Shown piece after piece: positions 15,723 through 25,027 of a DNA stretch of 64,000 nt. The stretch's first letter is position 1. Each line of letters begins with the position of its first letter. A model generated the notes under the pieces. The model saw only the letters and a list, made by a program, of their open reading frames with translations. It had not been told where the DNA came from and did not search any database. Both the position numbers and the translations under genes were made by a program. Origin of the DNA: an uncultured Armatimonadota bacterium (lineage in GTDB: Bacteria > Armatimonadota > Fimbriimonadia > Fimbriimonadales > Fimbriimonadaceae); assembly GCA_903904815.1 (NCBI GenBank), contig CAIVDU010000104.1, positions 1 to 64,000 of the forward strand. Reading direction: 5' to 3'.

Positions 15723-16439
15723 ATGAAAAAACACTGGATCCCTTTGCTCCTTGGAGTCGGCGGAAGCGCACTCTGTTTTGCCGCCCTCGCCCCCCAATCC
15801 GTGACCATCGATGGAAAAGTCGTGACACATCGGGTCAAAGTCATCGCAGGGGAATCTTGGATTCCTGTTTCTGACTTGGCAAAGGCCCAAGGGCTGGTGG
15901 TCACCAGCAACGGAACTTCTATCGACTTAACTTCTCCCGGAGGCGCCGAACAGGTTAAGGGCGTCACCGGTAAGGTCGGGGAAATGCTTTTCACCGGCAA
16001 TTGGCGCATTGAGGTCAACTCGTTCCAGAAGGCAGCCACTTATACGATTAAAAACTCCACGAGTACCGACTACAGCGTGTACCACGGAATTGCTGACCTA
16101 GACGATAAGGTGTTCACCCCGAAGGACGGTTACGACCTGTACGTGGCATCTTGTACGCTAAAAAATGCGCGAAAAACCTCGGTCGAATTCGACTGGAATC
16201 CCAGTGACAACAAGTCGGCAATCGCAGATGACGCCGGTTCAAACAATCCCTGGGTCGTGTACGATATCCCGTCTCCGGCGTTCAATAGTGCTCCGATCCT
16301 GCCTGGAGCTAAGCTCGATTTCAACATCTGCTTCGTAGTCAAAAAGGATGTCAAGTTGACTGACATCGTGCTGACCCTCAAGGCGCTCACCGACGAAAAA
16401 ACTCAAAACGTTCGGATTGCTGCCAACTCCGGCCAGTAG
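15723..16439 (+). CDS. Secreted protein with stalk-type N-terminal domain
   Basis: A 238-aa exported protein. Residues 1-25 form a signal peptide (KKHWIPLLLGVGGSALCFAALA). Residues about 27-70 (SVTIDGKVVTHRVKVIAGESW, then IPVSDLAKAQGL) match the small domain found at the N-terminus of copper amine oxidases and stalk proteins. The C-terminal part (YDLYVASCTLKNARKTSVEF; ILPGAKLDFNICFVVKKDVK) resembles an immunoglobulin-like DUF4352-type domain. Probably an envelope protein of unknown role. A shared hairpin terminator separates it from the convergent CsgG-like gene. Confidence 0.72.
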   Translation: MKKHWIPLLLGVGGSALCFAALAPQSVTIDGKVVTHRVKVIAGESWIPVSDLAKAQGLVVTSNGTSIDLTSPGGAEQVKGVTGKVGEMLFTGNWRIEVNSFQKAATYTIKNSTSTDYSVYHGIADLDDKVFTPKDGYDLYVASCTLKNARKTSVEFDWNPSDNKSAIADDAGSNNPWVVYDIPSPAFNSAPILPGAKLDFNICFVVKKDVKLTDIVLTLKALTDEKTQNVRIAANSGQ

Positions 16440-16478
16440 GTTAGTTAATATCTATCATCACCAAGGCGAGACAAGTTG

Positions 16479-16503
16479 GCCCTCGGTGAAATGCACCGAG
16501 GGC
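16479..16503. terminator. Bidirectional hairpin between convergent genes
   Basis: Perfect 10-bp stem GCCCTCGGTG/CACCGAGGGC with a 5-base loop (16489-16493). It sits between convergent stops at 16439 and 16523. T-rich sequence on the plus side is weak. Confidence 0.75.
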
Positions 16504-16522
16504 TGATTCGTTTCCAATCATC

Positions 16523-17629
16523 TCAATTCGTTGCGGGAGGCTTCTTTGGGACGTCCGGTAACCGAACGTAGTCCTTAGCCGCGAATCCGTCCCCTTCGAT
16601 CGGCTCGGCGACTGAGATAGTTGGCTCGACCGATGTCACCCGACAACGACCGACCTTCTTCCCTTTTGTGATCGAAAGCACGCGACCGGGATGATCGGGA
16701 TCGATCAGCGTGTGGCCAGGATGAAAGACCTCAAATTCGTCGCCGACCTTGATGCCCGCCGTCGATCCAACATTGAGGTAGAGCTGTTTCTTATCGGCCT
16801 CATCGTCCACCACGTCGGCAACACGAGCTTGCCAAGGCCGATTGTCCATCTTTCGGCAGATAAACAAAACCGCTTTCGAGATGGCTTCGCGAGTCGCCTT
16901 ACCCAGACAACTGTTCTGGAAGCTGGAAGAACTCGCGTTGTAGTCTCCCTTGTCAACTGAAAACTGCAGCCCCTTCGACGACGCCGTGCCCTCCGCCCTC
17001 TCTGAGTCGATAATTTCGCCGGTAGATGCGTCGAAGATTCGAATATCGATGCCAACCGTGGACGAGGCGGACGCCTGGGTCACGCCGATCCCGGACAGCA
17101 GGCTGTTTCCTCCGGACTGACTCTTCTGAAGGGTGAATTCGGTGAGAGAACCGCGAATGAGAACCTCTGCCCCGAGCAGGTTGTTCGCTTGAACCTTCGT
17201 GGCTTCGGTAACCCCAGCCTGATTCTGTTCCTTCACCATGTCGGCAAGACCCTTGTCTGACCGTTCGAGAACGAGGAACCGATTGGTTCGAGAAAGTGCG
17301 GTAACGAGCATCTCGCTTAGCCCTTGACCAAAATCGGTCGGAGGCGTCAACTGCCCTTGAAGTGCTTGCGAGTTGGGATCAGAAGTAGGCGCAGTCCCGC
17401 CACTTGCCGGAGCCGCTGTCTTGATCTCAATCTCTTGAACCGTAATCCGATGCTTAGGACCGACATATGGCGGTAGCGAATCGATCGCGTCCTTGTCTCT
17501 CTTTGGCCCCTTCTCCCGTTCCTGAGTCATTGGCGACGGGCCGGCCAAAGCCAGGCAAGTTGTCGCCGCGAGCACCACCAAGAGACTCGCTTTCCCGAGA
17601 AACTGTCGTTTACGTGAGTATCTGTTCAT
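16523..17629 (-). CDS. CsgG/HfaB-like secreted protein
   Basis: A 368-aa exported protein. The start is ATG 17629 (MNRYSRKRQFLGK) preceded by AGGTAGAAAGCAG; the longer frame is not used. Signal peptide: LLVVLAATTCLALAGP, without a clear lipobox cysteine before the cut (the C is inside the h-region). Residues about 55-250 match CsgG-type assembly proteins (GLSEMLVTALSRTNRFLVLE, GAEVLIRGSLTEF, VGIDIRIFDASTGEII). The C-terminal part (VGSTAGIKVGDEFEVFHPG) is a beta-barrel FlgT-like domain. Such proteins act in the outer envelope, in curli-type export or holdfast anchoring; no curli genes are near, so the exact role is open. Confidence 0.8.
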   Translation of the reverse strand: MNRYSRKRQFLGKASLLVVLAATTCLALAGPSPMTQEREKGPKRDKDAIDSLPPYVGPKHRITVQEIEIKTAAPASGGTAPTSDPNSQALQGQLTPPTDFGQGLSEMLVTALSRTNRFLVLERSDKGLADMVKEQNQAGVTEATKVQANNLLGAEVLIRGSLTEFTLQKSQSGGNSLLSGIGVTQASASSTVGIDIRIFDASTGEIIDSERAEGTASSKGLQFSVDKGDYNASSSSFQNSCLGKATREAISKAVLFICRKMDNRPWQARVADVVDDEADKKQLYLNVGSTAGIKVGDEFEVFHPGHTLIDPDHPGRVLSITKGKKVGRCRVTSVEPTISVAEPIEGDGFAAKDYVRLPDVPKKPPATN

Positions 17630-17776
17630 CTGCTTTCTACCTGTAAAACAAACCACTATAGAGGCAGTATAAGCGCGAAAAATCTGTCCGACAGGAGAAG
17701 AAGTCCACCGCGAAAAAGTCACGAAAATCGATTCGAAATTGTAACGCGAATTGACACAAGTACGAGCGCTTTCGCG

Positions 17777-20635
17777 TTATCCGAGTTTCTTCTTGAGAGA
17801 CTCGAACACTTCGTTTAGGTGCCCCACTTCCGAGCGTCGTACCAGGTCTTCCGCAAGCTCAAAGAATGCTAGAGCCGTCACGCGTCGACCCCACCTCAGA
17901 TGCAGCTCTGCCCGCCTGACCATGGTATGAGCGCCAAGTTTCGAGGTACCGGCGAGTCCGTGAATTCGCCAAGCACGGGCAAGCAACTGTTCGGCCGCCT
18001 CGTACTGTCCCAGTTCGGTCAGGATCTCCCCCAGAAGACTAGTGGCCCATTCAAGTTGGACTTCGTTAGTCTCCGGGTGATAGGCGCCAAGTGCCTCGCG
18101 CACGTTTACTTCGGCAAGTTCAAACTGTCGCAACCGAAGCTGCGCTTCGGCCAGCATCAACAGGTTCCAAATCTGGGTATCGAGCTCACCAATCTCTTTT
18201 GCAACTTGAATGTTCTCTGAGAAGTGCAACACAGCCTGTTGCGCATTTCCGGCATGGAGATAGGTTGCGCCAAGGCTTCCGACGCACCAACATCGTCCAA
18301 GCGAGTCGTTCATTTCCGTGTGGATTTTCAAAGCCCGCCGAGTGAACTCGATCGCCTGATCGTACCGTCCCCTTTCTCGCTCCGCGTAACCCAGATTCCT
18401 TAGGCAAGCCGCCTGCTTCGGAGAGTTTCCCAGGATCGTAAATTCCTGGAGTGCCTCGTTCAACAGGTAGATCGCTTCGGAAAGCTTGGCTCGATCCGAG
18501 AGCAATTCCGCCCTTCTCAGGAGAGACTCACCACGCCAAGAGTGGAGCCCCAGCAGTTTCGACATGGCGTCGGCTTCAGCAAGGACCTTTTCGGCCTGAT
18601 CAAGGAGGGCCATCCGGTGAGCCAACCCGCCAAGAGAGAAAAGGGCGGCCGCAAGCTCCTCGCTCGGTTCGGTCTTCCCTTCCAGGATACAAGCTCCAAG
18701 CCGATGTCCGACCGATGCCTTTCCAGTGCGCATCCAGAAGTTGTAGAGCTGAGTGTAGAGAACGAGAGCTTGCCGTACCAACTCGCCATCCGAAGACTCG
18801 GAAGCGAGTTGGAGTACCCACGCCAGGTTGGCCTCTTCTCGGAAAAACCATTCGACCGCCTGGGAGTAGATAGCCCCTTCCAGCGCCGGAAAGCGTGCCT
18901 CAACTTCCCGAAAGTAAAAAGTGGCGATTTTGCCAAAAAGACTCGGCGGAATCCCCTTCTTTCGAAGTCCATATTCCCTGACGATTTGAAAGCAACGGTA
19001 GCGGCCGCCTTCAAATGTCACCAGATCGAGCGCGACCAACGTGTCGATGTGCTCTGGGGCAAAATCCTCGAAGATCGACTCGCACATCTCGAACGACCAC
19101 GAGCCGGGGAGGGCCACCAGAGCAAGAAAGAGCCTGCGCTCATCTTCAGAAAGCTCTTCAAAGCACCAGTCTAAAACCGTCGTGAGCGTTTGTGCCGCTC
19201 CTTTTCGTTGAAGCAGTGCGAACCGATCAGTGAGTCTCCTATCTATCTCAGCTGCTGGCATGCTCCGGGCTTTTGCCGCCGCAAGTTCAATCGCAAGAGG
19301 TAAACCATCGAGCTTTCGACAAATGCTGGCGACACTCTGGGCGTTACGCGGATTGAGACTAAATTCGGCATCCGCCGCATGTGCCCTTTCGATGAAAAGC
19401 CGTATGGCTGGAATCTCGGAGAGAGTCGAGATGGAGGACTCTGACCCCTCCGGAAGTTCGAGGGGAGCAAGGTGGTAAGTGGTTGCTCCCGGCCAGGTCG
19501 CCCGTTTTCGACTTGTCACCAAGACGACGAGATCAGGGTTCTGCGAGAGGAGTTCCTCAACCACTTCGCGAACCGGCTCTAGGATGTGCTCCGCATTATC
19601 GACCAGCAAAAGCGATTTCCGACCGTGATCCAGCCCCGAGAGAAACAATTGGTCTAGGGCCAGGACTGCCCGAAGGTCCTCGACTCCCTGAATCCTAGCG
19701 ACGCCGATCGAAGCAGACGGAGACCAGGTTTCCGCGATCTCGACCGCCAGGCGGCTCTTTCCGACTCCTCCCAACCCAACCAGGAGAACGAGTCGGCGGT
19801 TCGAGAGCGCTGTTCGAACCACTTCCAGATCCCGATCACGACCAATCAGCGCCGTTAGAGGAGTTGGAAGCCTCGGATTCGCCAACTTCGGTGGAACCAG
19901 ATTCTGCGGCCGAACACGAAGCACGTCCGACTCCGACATGACCCGGTGATACAACTCCGTGGATTCCGGCTCCGGCTCGATGCCAAGCTCCTCTCGCAGA
20001 ATAAGCCGCAATTGACGAAAAGCTCTCGCCGCCCCCACGTGATCTCGTTGCAGACCCAGGAGTCGGATGAGCCTCCGCCACGAGGCTTCGGATGTGCGAT
20101 CTTCCGCCAAAACTTGCCTGGCCAAACGAATCGCCGAGGCGTAGTCCCCGGAGGCTTCGTGAAGCTCGGCAATTTTGGAAAGGGCTGCCTGATACTGTTC
20201 GGAGAGTTGCCGAGTGATTGCTTCAAATCGATGGTTTCGCTTCCCCACCACGAGCATGCCGGAGTAGGCCTCAATCGCAGTCGCAGGATCTGACCCTGCG
20301 TTCGAACAAAAGGTGTCCAAATCGCAACGGCAGTGCGTCAGGTCGATCGAAAGGTCAGACGAGATGCGGTCTGACTCGTCTCCAAGAAGATTTCGCAGTT
20401 GGGACAGCGTTCGGCGAAAGTAGAAATTAGCTTGTTCGCTCGAGGAGTCTGGCCATAAAGCTTGCGCCAAAGACTGTCGACTCAGCGGAGACTTGGAATG
20501 AAGGATGAGCAGGGCGAGTAGCCCTTGTGCCGCAGCCGGAACTTTAGCCTCGACGACTCCGCGAACTTTCAACTCGAATGCGCCGAGAAGCCGAATCTCA
20601 AGCGGTAACGATTTGGTCGGATCGATTTTCGTCAT
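17777..20635 (-). CDS. Large BTAD/ATPase/TPR transcriptional regulator
   Basis: A 952-aa protein with the layout of SARP-like regulators. N-terminus about 10-90: winged-helix DNA-binding domain (LEIRLLGAFELKVRG ... LSQLRNLLGDE). About 95-245: bacterial transcriptional activator domain (FRQLRLILREELGIEPEPES). Then an NTPase domain with P-loop LVGLGGVGKSRLAV and Walker B LLLVDNAEHIL, winged-helix, and a long C-terminal array of TPRs (RNLGYAERERGRYDQAIEFT, GSLGATYLHAGNAQQAV). Start ATG 20635; the 99 extra upstream bases lack support. It lies 102 bases downstream of kbl on the same strand. The regulated genes are not evident. Confidence 0.87.
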   Translation of the reverse strand: MTKIDPTKSLPLEIRLLGAFELKVRGVVEAKVPAAAQGLLALLILHSKSPLSRQSLAQALWPDSSSEQANFYFRRTLSQLRNLLGDESDRISSDLSIDLTHCRCDLDTFCSNAGSDPATAIEAYSGMLVVGKRNHRFEAITRQLSEQYQAALSKIAELHEASGDYASAIRLARQVLAEDRTSEASWRRLIRLLGLQRDHVGAARAFRQLRLILREELGIEPEPESTELYHRVMSESDVLRVRPQNLVPPKLANPRLPTPLTALIGRDRDLEVVRTALSNRRLVLLVGLGGVGKSRLAVEIAETWSPSASIGVARIQGVEDLRAVLALDQLFLSGLDHGRKSLLLVDNAEHILEPVREVVEELLSQNPDLVVLVTSRKRATWPGATTYHLAPLELPEGSESSISTLSEIPAIRLFIERAHAADAEFSLNPRNAQSVASICRKLDGLPLAIELAAAKARSMPAAEIDRRLTDRFALLQRKGAAQTLTTVLDWCFEELSEDERRLFLALVALPGSWSFEMCESIFEDFAPEHIDTLVALDLVTFEGGRYRCFQIVREYGLRKKGIPPSLFGKIATFYFREVEARFPALEGAIYSQAVEWFFREEANLAWVLQLASESSDGELVRQALVLYTQLYNFWMRTGKASVGHRLGACILEGKTEPSEELAAALFSLGGLAHRMALLDQAEKVLAEADAMSKLLGLHSWRGESLLRRAELLSDRAKLSEAIYLLNEALQEFTILGNSPKQAACLRNLGYAERERGRYDQAIEFTRRALKIHTEMNDSLGRCWCVGSLGATYLHAGNAQQAVLHFSENIQVAKEIGELDTQIWNLLMLAEAQLRLRQFELAEVNVREALGAYHPETNEVQLEWATSLLGEILTELGQYEAAEQLLARAWRIHGLAGTSKLGAHTMVRRAELHLRWGRRVTALAFFELAEDLVRRSEVGHLNEVFESLKKKLG

Positions 20636-20737
20636 ACCAAGTCCTGGATGCCCACGATTCCGTCGTCGAGTTGCATTCGAAGTCCTCAGAGTAGTGGGTT
20701 GACGGACGACGAAGCAAAAGCCCAGTTCCGCCAACCG

Positions 20738-21952
20738 CTAATCGCTAACCGCTAACCCTGAAGCCCCCATCTTATCTCGGACCCTCTTGAACGCCTGGAG
20801 GGCAAATTCCAGATCTTCCTGAGAGTGAGCGGCGCTTGGCATTGTCCGAATTCGTGCCTTGCCACGAGCAACCGTTGGGAAGACGATGCTGAGAGCGTAG
20901 ACTCCCTCGTCCCAGAGCAGTCGCTCCATTTCCTGGGCGGCGCCTTCGTCACCCACATAGACCGGAGTAATCGGGGTCTCACTACCCATCGTATCAAAGC
21001 CAGCCTCGTTCAAAGCGTTCTTCCACCAGCGAGTGTTATCCCACAATCGCTTCATCGGTTCAGGATCGTTTTCCATGACATCCAGCGCGGCGATGAGGGC
21101 GGCGGCCACCACCGGTGGGTGCGCAGTACTGAATAGATAGGGACGACCTCGATTGATCAACCAGTCTTTCAAGAGCGCCGACCCGGCAATGTAGCCACCG
21201 ATGACGCCGAGCGCCTTACTCAGGGTGCCGAGCTGAATGTCAACCCTTCCATACAGTCCGAAGTGGCTGGTGGTTCCGGCTCCGTTCTTGCCCAACACTC
21301 CGCTTGCGTGAGCGTCGTCGATCATCACCATCGCGTCGTACTTCTCGGCCAACTCCACGATCGTGGGCATCGGTGCGATGTCTCCATCCATGCTAAAAAC
21401 GCCGTCTGTGATGATCAAGCGCTTCTGAAAACTCTGGGTGTTCTTGAGAATTTTTTCCAGGGCTTCCATGTCTTTGTGAGCGTAGACATAGCCCTCCGAC
21501 TTCTTGTACTTGGCCGCACTCAATCGAACGCCGTCAATGATGCTCGCATGGTTCAACTCGTCGGAGATGATCACGTCCTTGTCCGTCACCACTGCAGGGA
21601 TCGTTCCCGCGTTTGCCGTAAACCCACCGGTGAACACGAGCACCGCTTCCGTATGCTTGAAGGAAGCGAGTCGCCGCTCAAGCTCCTCGTGCACCGCCAT
21701 CGTGCCGCCAATCCAGCGGACGGCCCCTGCTCCCACTCCCCACTCATCAATCGCCTTGTGTGCGGCTTCTACAACCTTGGGGTGGTTCGCAAGGCCAAGA
21801 TAGTTATTGCTGGAAAGGTTGACAACCTCTTTCCCGTTCATCTTGACTCGACCACCCGCTGGGCTTTCGAGAATCTTGGGCACCTTGTACAGGTGCTGGT
21901 CTTTGAGTGTTTGAATCTGTCCGTCGAGCCACGACTGGAAGTTCGCGTTCAT
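20738..21952 (-). CDS. kbl: Glycine C-acetyltransferase (2-amino-3-ketobutyrate CoA ligase)
   Basis: A 404-aa PLP enzyme of the alpha-oxoamine synthase family. Seen: NLSSNNYLGLA near 45-55, His135 in DELNHASIIDG, the PLP-phosphate/ring residues in DDAHASG (212-218), and the Schiff-base Lys246 in GTLSKALG. Length and N-terminus fit Kbl, which cleaves 2-amino-3-oxobutyrate with CoA to glycine and acetyl-CoA in threonine breakdown. Related BioF and serine palmitoyltransferase cannot be fully excluded; threonine dehydrogenase, the usual partner, is not adjacent. A TACACT box ends seven bases before the ATG. Three tandem 8-bp units like CCGCTAAC lie across its stop codon. Confidence 0.85.
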   Translation of the reverse strand: MNANFQSWLDGQIQTLKDQHLYKVPKILESPAGGRVKMNGKEVVNLSSNNYLGLANHPKVVEAAHKAIDEWGVGAGAVRWIGGTMAVHEELERRLASFKHTEAVLVFTGGFTANAGTIPAVVTDKDVIISDELNHASIIDGVRLSAAKYKKSEGYVYAHKDMEALEKILKNTQSFQKRLIITDGVFSMDGDIAPMPTIVELAEKYDAMVMIDDAHASGVLGKNGAGTTSHFGLYGRVDIQLGTLSKALGVIGGYIAGSALLKDWLINRGRPYLFSTAHPPVVAAALIAALDVMENDPEPMKRLWDNTRWWKNALNEAGFDTMGSETPITPVYVGDEGAAQEMERLLWDEGVYALSIVFPTVARGKARIRTMPSAAHSQEDLEFALQAFKRVRDKMGASGLAVSD

Positions 21953-21959
21953 GGTCCAT

Positions 21960-21965
21960 AGTGTA
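21960..21965 (-). promoter_or_regulatory. TACACT box seven bases from the kbl start
   Basis: On the minus strand TACACT is followed by ATGGACC and then the ATG at 21952. This matches the TAnnnT pattern of leaderless promoters and there is no ribosome site in the 7-base spacer. Confidence 0.45.
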
Positions 21966-22072
21966 TCTTCCCGGCAACCCTCCGACCTGGAGCAATTCGA
22001 AGAAGGAACGGATTGCGAGCGCTTTCCCTAACCCATGAACAAAAATCGCTGTTCAGGGGAAATGAAACACCG

Positions 22073-22098
22073 AGGGGGACCGCAATTGCGTTCCCCCT
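22073..22098 (-). terminator. Hairpin after the pseudopilin gene
   Basis: AGGGGGA (22073-22079) pairs with TCCCCCT (22092-22098) around the self-complementary core CGCAATTGCG. On the minus strand it lies 32 bases past the stop at 22130 and is followed by CGGTGTTTCATTTCC. A second weaker hairpin TGAAC/GTTCA lies at 22036-22055. Confidence 0.65.
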
Positions 22099-22129
22099 GG
22101 CGTGTCTTACGGTTTGGATGCGCGAACGG

Positions 22130-23035
22130 CTAGCCGTTCGGGAATCCTTCCTTGCATCCGTCCGGGTCGTTGCCGCCATCGTACGCTCGGTCCCACTCGC
22201 ATGGATTTGGAATCGAAAGAGGCTGCAGTCCGCCCCGAGTGGCCGTGATGCCAGAGCTTGCGTTCACCAATGTGGTGTTGGTCTTCAACCACTTTGCGTG
22301 ACCATCGGTGTATGCCATGCAGTAGCCGCCGTTGTCCACGCCACCCCTCACGCGCGCTGCTGATTCGCAAGCGGTGTCGGTGATTCCCGGAAATCCACCA
22401 GGTCGGAGACTGTCAATGTCGATCGACATCAATGGCAGACCATTGGAGGAGCCTAGAAATAGCGTATTCGCTGGCGCCGTAACCTGCCCGGCATTCACGC
22501 CAGCATGTACGTTGCCTCGAATCGTGGCGTTCAGGACCGTGCTTCCGATCGTCAACGTGTAGGTCTGGCCGCCGTTGACCGTGTTCGACACGTCTTGAGT
22601 CAGACCCTTGTTGTTGCAGAACACATAGCCTGTGTTGAAACCGTATCCCCAGATCGAAGGGAGGTTCGTCGGGTTATCCAGCCCGCCGGGACCAAACTTC
22701 CAGCCACCCCAGTCATCGTTCGCGCAGACCGAAGCGATCGAGGAAGGGCTGATGGGACGGTCAGGGTTTTCCAGAATCTGGAGGCTCTTCATGTAGGGCT
22801 GAACCCAGTAGTTGAAGTCGCCCGGGAACTCCTTAAGCCAGGAGGTCACATAGGTGTCGTCGTAGTCGTTGACATACATCAGGTGGGCCAGGGCCAACTG
22901 CTTGACATTGCTCAGCGACTGAGTTTTCTTCGCGGCAGCCTTGGCTTGAGCGAAAACAGGGAAAAGAATAGCTGCAAGAATCGCGATAATCGCGATGACG
23001 ACCAATAGTTCGATCAGGGTAAATGCACGTCGCAT
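22130..23035 (-). CDS. Type II-type pseudopilin with H-x9-DG C-terminal motif
   Basis: A 301-aa protein. ATG 23035 follows TTGAGGTCC, a good ribosome site. The N-terminus [20 protein letters not shown] is a prepilin signal: cleavage before F with Glu at +5, then the hydrophobic helix of pseudopilins. The rest has [20 protein letters not shown] and near the C-terminus [12 protein letters not shown], the H/DG motif of the large DUF1559-like families of Planctomycetota and Armatimonadota. After processing by prepilin peptidase it would be part of a fibre or secretion pseudopilus or act as a surface protein. No secretion operon is adjacent. Confidence 0.9.
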   Translation of the reverse strand: MRRAFTLIELLVVIAIIAILAAILFPVFAQAKAAAKKTQSLSNVKQLALAHLMYVNDYDDTYVTSWLKEFPGDFNYWVQPYMKSLQILENPDRPISPSSIASVCANDDWGGWKFGPGGLDNPTNLPSIWGYGFNTGYVFCNNKGLTQDVSNTVNGGQTYTLTIGSTVLNATIRGNVHAGVNAGQVTAPANTLFLGSSNGLPLMSIDIDSLRPGGFPGITDTACESAARVRGGVDNGGYCMAYTDGHAKWLKTNTTLVNASSGITATRGGLQPLSIPNPCEWDRAYDGGNDPDGCKEGFPNG

Positions 23036-23050
23036 AATGGCGGACCTCAA

Positions 23051-23365
23051 TACACTTCGATTCTAGGTTCCAAAACGAACCGACTCGAACCCGTTACCGA
23101 CCTCCGGGACAATGAAGAAGAAGGCTTAACTTTCGAGCTTCCGATTGTTCAGCGGAACTGGAATTCACTTGGGTTCAACGAGGAGTTCCAGTTGCAGCTA
23201 AGAGGCAATAAATTGCAGACCTATGTGCCCCCCTTGGGAGATGACAAGCAATTTTGCTAGCCGTCTAGGATAGCGAGCACGCCGTAGGACGCGTTACCAG
23301 ACAATGGGACAACCTTAATAAACAATTCTGCCTAGGATCGTTCGGTTCGGGACTACTCTAGGAAG
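23051..23365. other. 315-bp divergent intergenic region
   Basis: No gene. It separates the pseudopilin gene (minus) from the double-HTH regulator (plus). At the right end TACTCT (23354-23359) lies six bases before the ATG at 23366; AGGAAG between them could also act as a ribosome site. Nothing else recognised. Confidence 0.4.
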
Positions 23366-24619
23366 ATGTCGTCGGCGTCGCCAAGTTGCCAGTCCGCCGA
23401 TCTCGGTTTACTCCTGAGATTATCCCGGGAAAACCGCGGACGCTCCATCCGCCAACTTGCTATGAAATGTGGGATCGGTCGTTCCACACTGAGCCGTTGG
23501 GAATGCGGAGCGAGTCAACCGCATCTGCGAGACTTAGAAGCTGTACTCAACGTGTTGGGTCTGTCCGAACATGAACGGATCCCGTTTGAGCCGTTTCTCA
23601 AGCAGCACAAGATCGTGGATCCGCAGGCAACTGCGCGCCGACGGCTTCTTCGGGCCGCTAGGCTTCGAAATGGGCTCTCCCTGGGGGATGCCGCCAGTCG
23701 CGTTGGTGTGAGCAAAGCGACCCTCAGTCGCTGGGAGACCGGAGACAGACGACCGGATCGAACTCGGCTTGCCGCAGCTGCGGAAGCGGTTGGAGCCACG
23801 TCCAGCGAGATTTGCGCAATTGCGAATCCGGGAAACCTGTTCGAGGCTACCGACAAACGTCTAGAAACCTTGCAGGTTCAAGTGAGAGACCTCAGATGCG
23901 GAATCCCGCGGGGTTGCACCCGCGCTCGAGATCTCGATTTCATCGGTCTTGATGCGGCCATCGCTGAAGACTCCTCGCCGGATGCTAAGCGACTTCGTCT
24001 CGAGTTAAGAGCTGCCTACGTGGAATGGCTCGGTTGGTGGTATCGGGACGCGGAAGCCGGGGGATACGCGGCAAAGCTGCTCCCTTCCTTGCGAAAGGAG
24101 CCTTCATCCGTTGTTTGGGGCAGACTGCTTCGAGCATGCGCGAACTACGCAACCGAATTTCGTCGTGACCCTGAGATGGGAATCCAACTCCTTTCGGATG
24201 CGTCTGAGGCGCTTCGAGGTGTCCAAAGCGAAGGCTTCGTTCGACGAGAGTTAGCCGGACTTTATCTGAACATTGGAGACCGCAAAGCGGCTCGCGAGGA
24301 GTTGAAACGGGCGAGAGACGCCGGAGCAGGAGAAGAAGATCTCCCCATCCATCTCTACTGCTGCGCCATGGTCGAGGCGACCATTTGGTCGGAGGACGGT
24401 CAACATGATCTCGCCATTGCCAGCCTCCCCCAGTCCGAAGTTCAAGACCCCTATCTCAACTCTTCTAGCGCCATCGGCAGATCTCGAATTCTGATCCGAG
24501 CCGGCGAAACCGACCGGGCAAGGGCGATCATCGAGGCCTCGAAGCGAGAAGCGGATGCTCTCGGCCTGCCCCACTTCTCAAATAGTCTGAGCAAGCATCT
24601 TCAGTTCGAGCTTCTGTGA
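23366..24619 (+). CDS. Regulator with two tandem Cro/C1-type HTH domains and a helical tail
   Basis: A 417-aa protein. HTH 1 is at about 14-68 (LLLRLSRENRGRSIRQLAMK, GIGRSTLSRWECGASQP) and HTH 2 at about 90-145 (RLLRAARLRNGLSLGDAASR, GVSKATLSRWETGDRRPDR). Both keep the recognition helix STLSRWE/ATLSRWE. The remainder (about 160-417) is alpha-helical with TPR-like pairs (YLNIGDRKAAREELKRARDA). Two DNA-binding domains in one chain suggest binding to a direct or inverted pair of sites as a monomer, or bridging. Ligand and targets unknown. It is divergent from the pseudopilin gene. Confidence 0.8.
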   Translation: MSSASPSCQSADLGLLLRLSRENRGRSIRQLAMKCGIGRSTLSRWECGASQPHLRDLEAVLNVLGLSEHERIPFEPFLKQHKIVDPQATARRRLLRAARLRNGLSLGDAASRVGVSKATLSRWETGDRRPDRTRLAAAAEAVGATSSEICAIANPGNLFEATDKRLETLQVQVRDLRCGIPRGCTRARDLDFIGLDAAIAEDSSPDAKRLRLELRAAYVEWLGWWYRDAEAGGYAAKLLPSLRKEPSSVVWGRLLRACANYATEFRRDPEMGIQLLSDASEALRGVQSEGFVRRELAGLYLNIGDRKAAREELKRARDAGAGEEDLPIHLYCCAMVEATIWSEDGQHDLAIASLPQSEVQDPYLNSSSAIGRSRILIRAGETDRARAIIEASKREADALGLPHFSNSLSKHLQFELL

Positions 24620-24655
24620 TAGGTTGGAGTTCGGAGCTTGTAGCAAACTTTTCGT

Positions 24656-25027
24656 TCAAACTCCAAGCGGTAGCCGAGGAGTTCCCTCTGGGAGTACACC
24701 GCGCTTCGTGAGATCATTAAAGATCAAATGCTCGCCGATGGCGATTACGAAAAGCACCTCCGCGTACGAGAACAAGATCTTGTTGAATCCGAGTTGGGCG
24801 GAGATCACCAAAACGAACGGCGAGAGCACAACCGCGCAAACGAAGACCGCGAATCTGCAGAAGAACAAGAGCTTTCGCTGGGCAGAATCAAGCTTCGACA
24901 CGAAGAGCCGAACCAAGGCCAAGAAGAGATAGATGAGTGCAAGCACGCCTGTGGGATGATACTTCCTGCGGAGTGGGCCTCTGCGGAAGTATCCTGAAAC
25001 CTCATGCTGACATCGACTTCTCTCCAT
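24656..25027 (-). CDS. Small membrane protein, start uncertain
   Basis: Three hydrophobic segments in about 100 residues: LALIYLFLALVRLFV, LLFFCRFAVFVCAVVLSPFV and ILFSYAEVLFVIAIGEHLIF, with basic residues before the first. The opposite frame is a highly charged repetitive stretch, as expected for the shadow of a membrane gene, so the minus strand is the coding one. Possible starts are ATG 25027 (overlapping the divergent beta-mannosidase start by 24 bases) or a GTG near 24952 just before LALIYL. Function unknown. Confidence 0.45.
   Translation of the reverse strand: MERSRCQHEVSGYFRRGPLRRKYHPTGVLALIYLFLALVRLFVSKLDSAQRKLLFFCRFAVFVCAVVLSPFVLVISAQLGFNKILFSYAEVLFVIAIGEHLIFNDLTKRGVLPEGTPRLPLGV
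24990..24995 (+). promoter_or_regulatory. TATCCT box eight bases from the beta-mannosidase start
   Basis: TATCCT is followed by GAAACCTC and then the ATG at 25004. No ribosome site lies in the spacer. Fits the TAnnnT leaderless pattern. Confidence 0.45.

Noticed and set aside
24728-24997. 89-aa highly charged frame on the plus strand
   Set aside because: It is the complement of a three-segment membrane protein on the minus strand.
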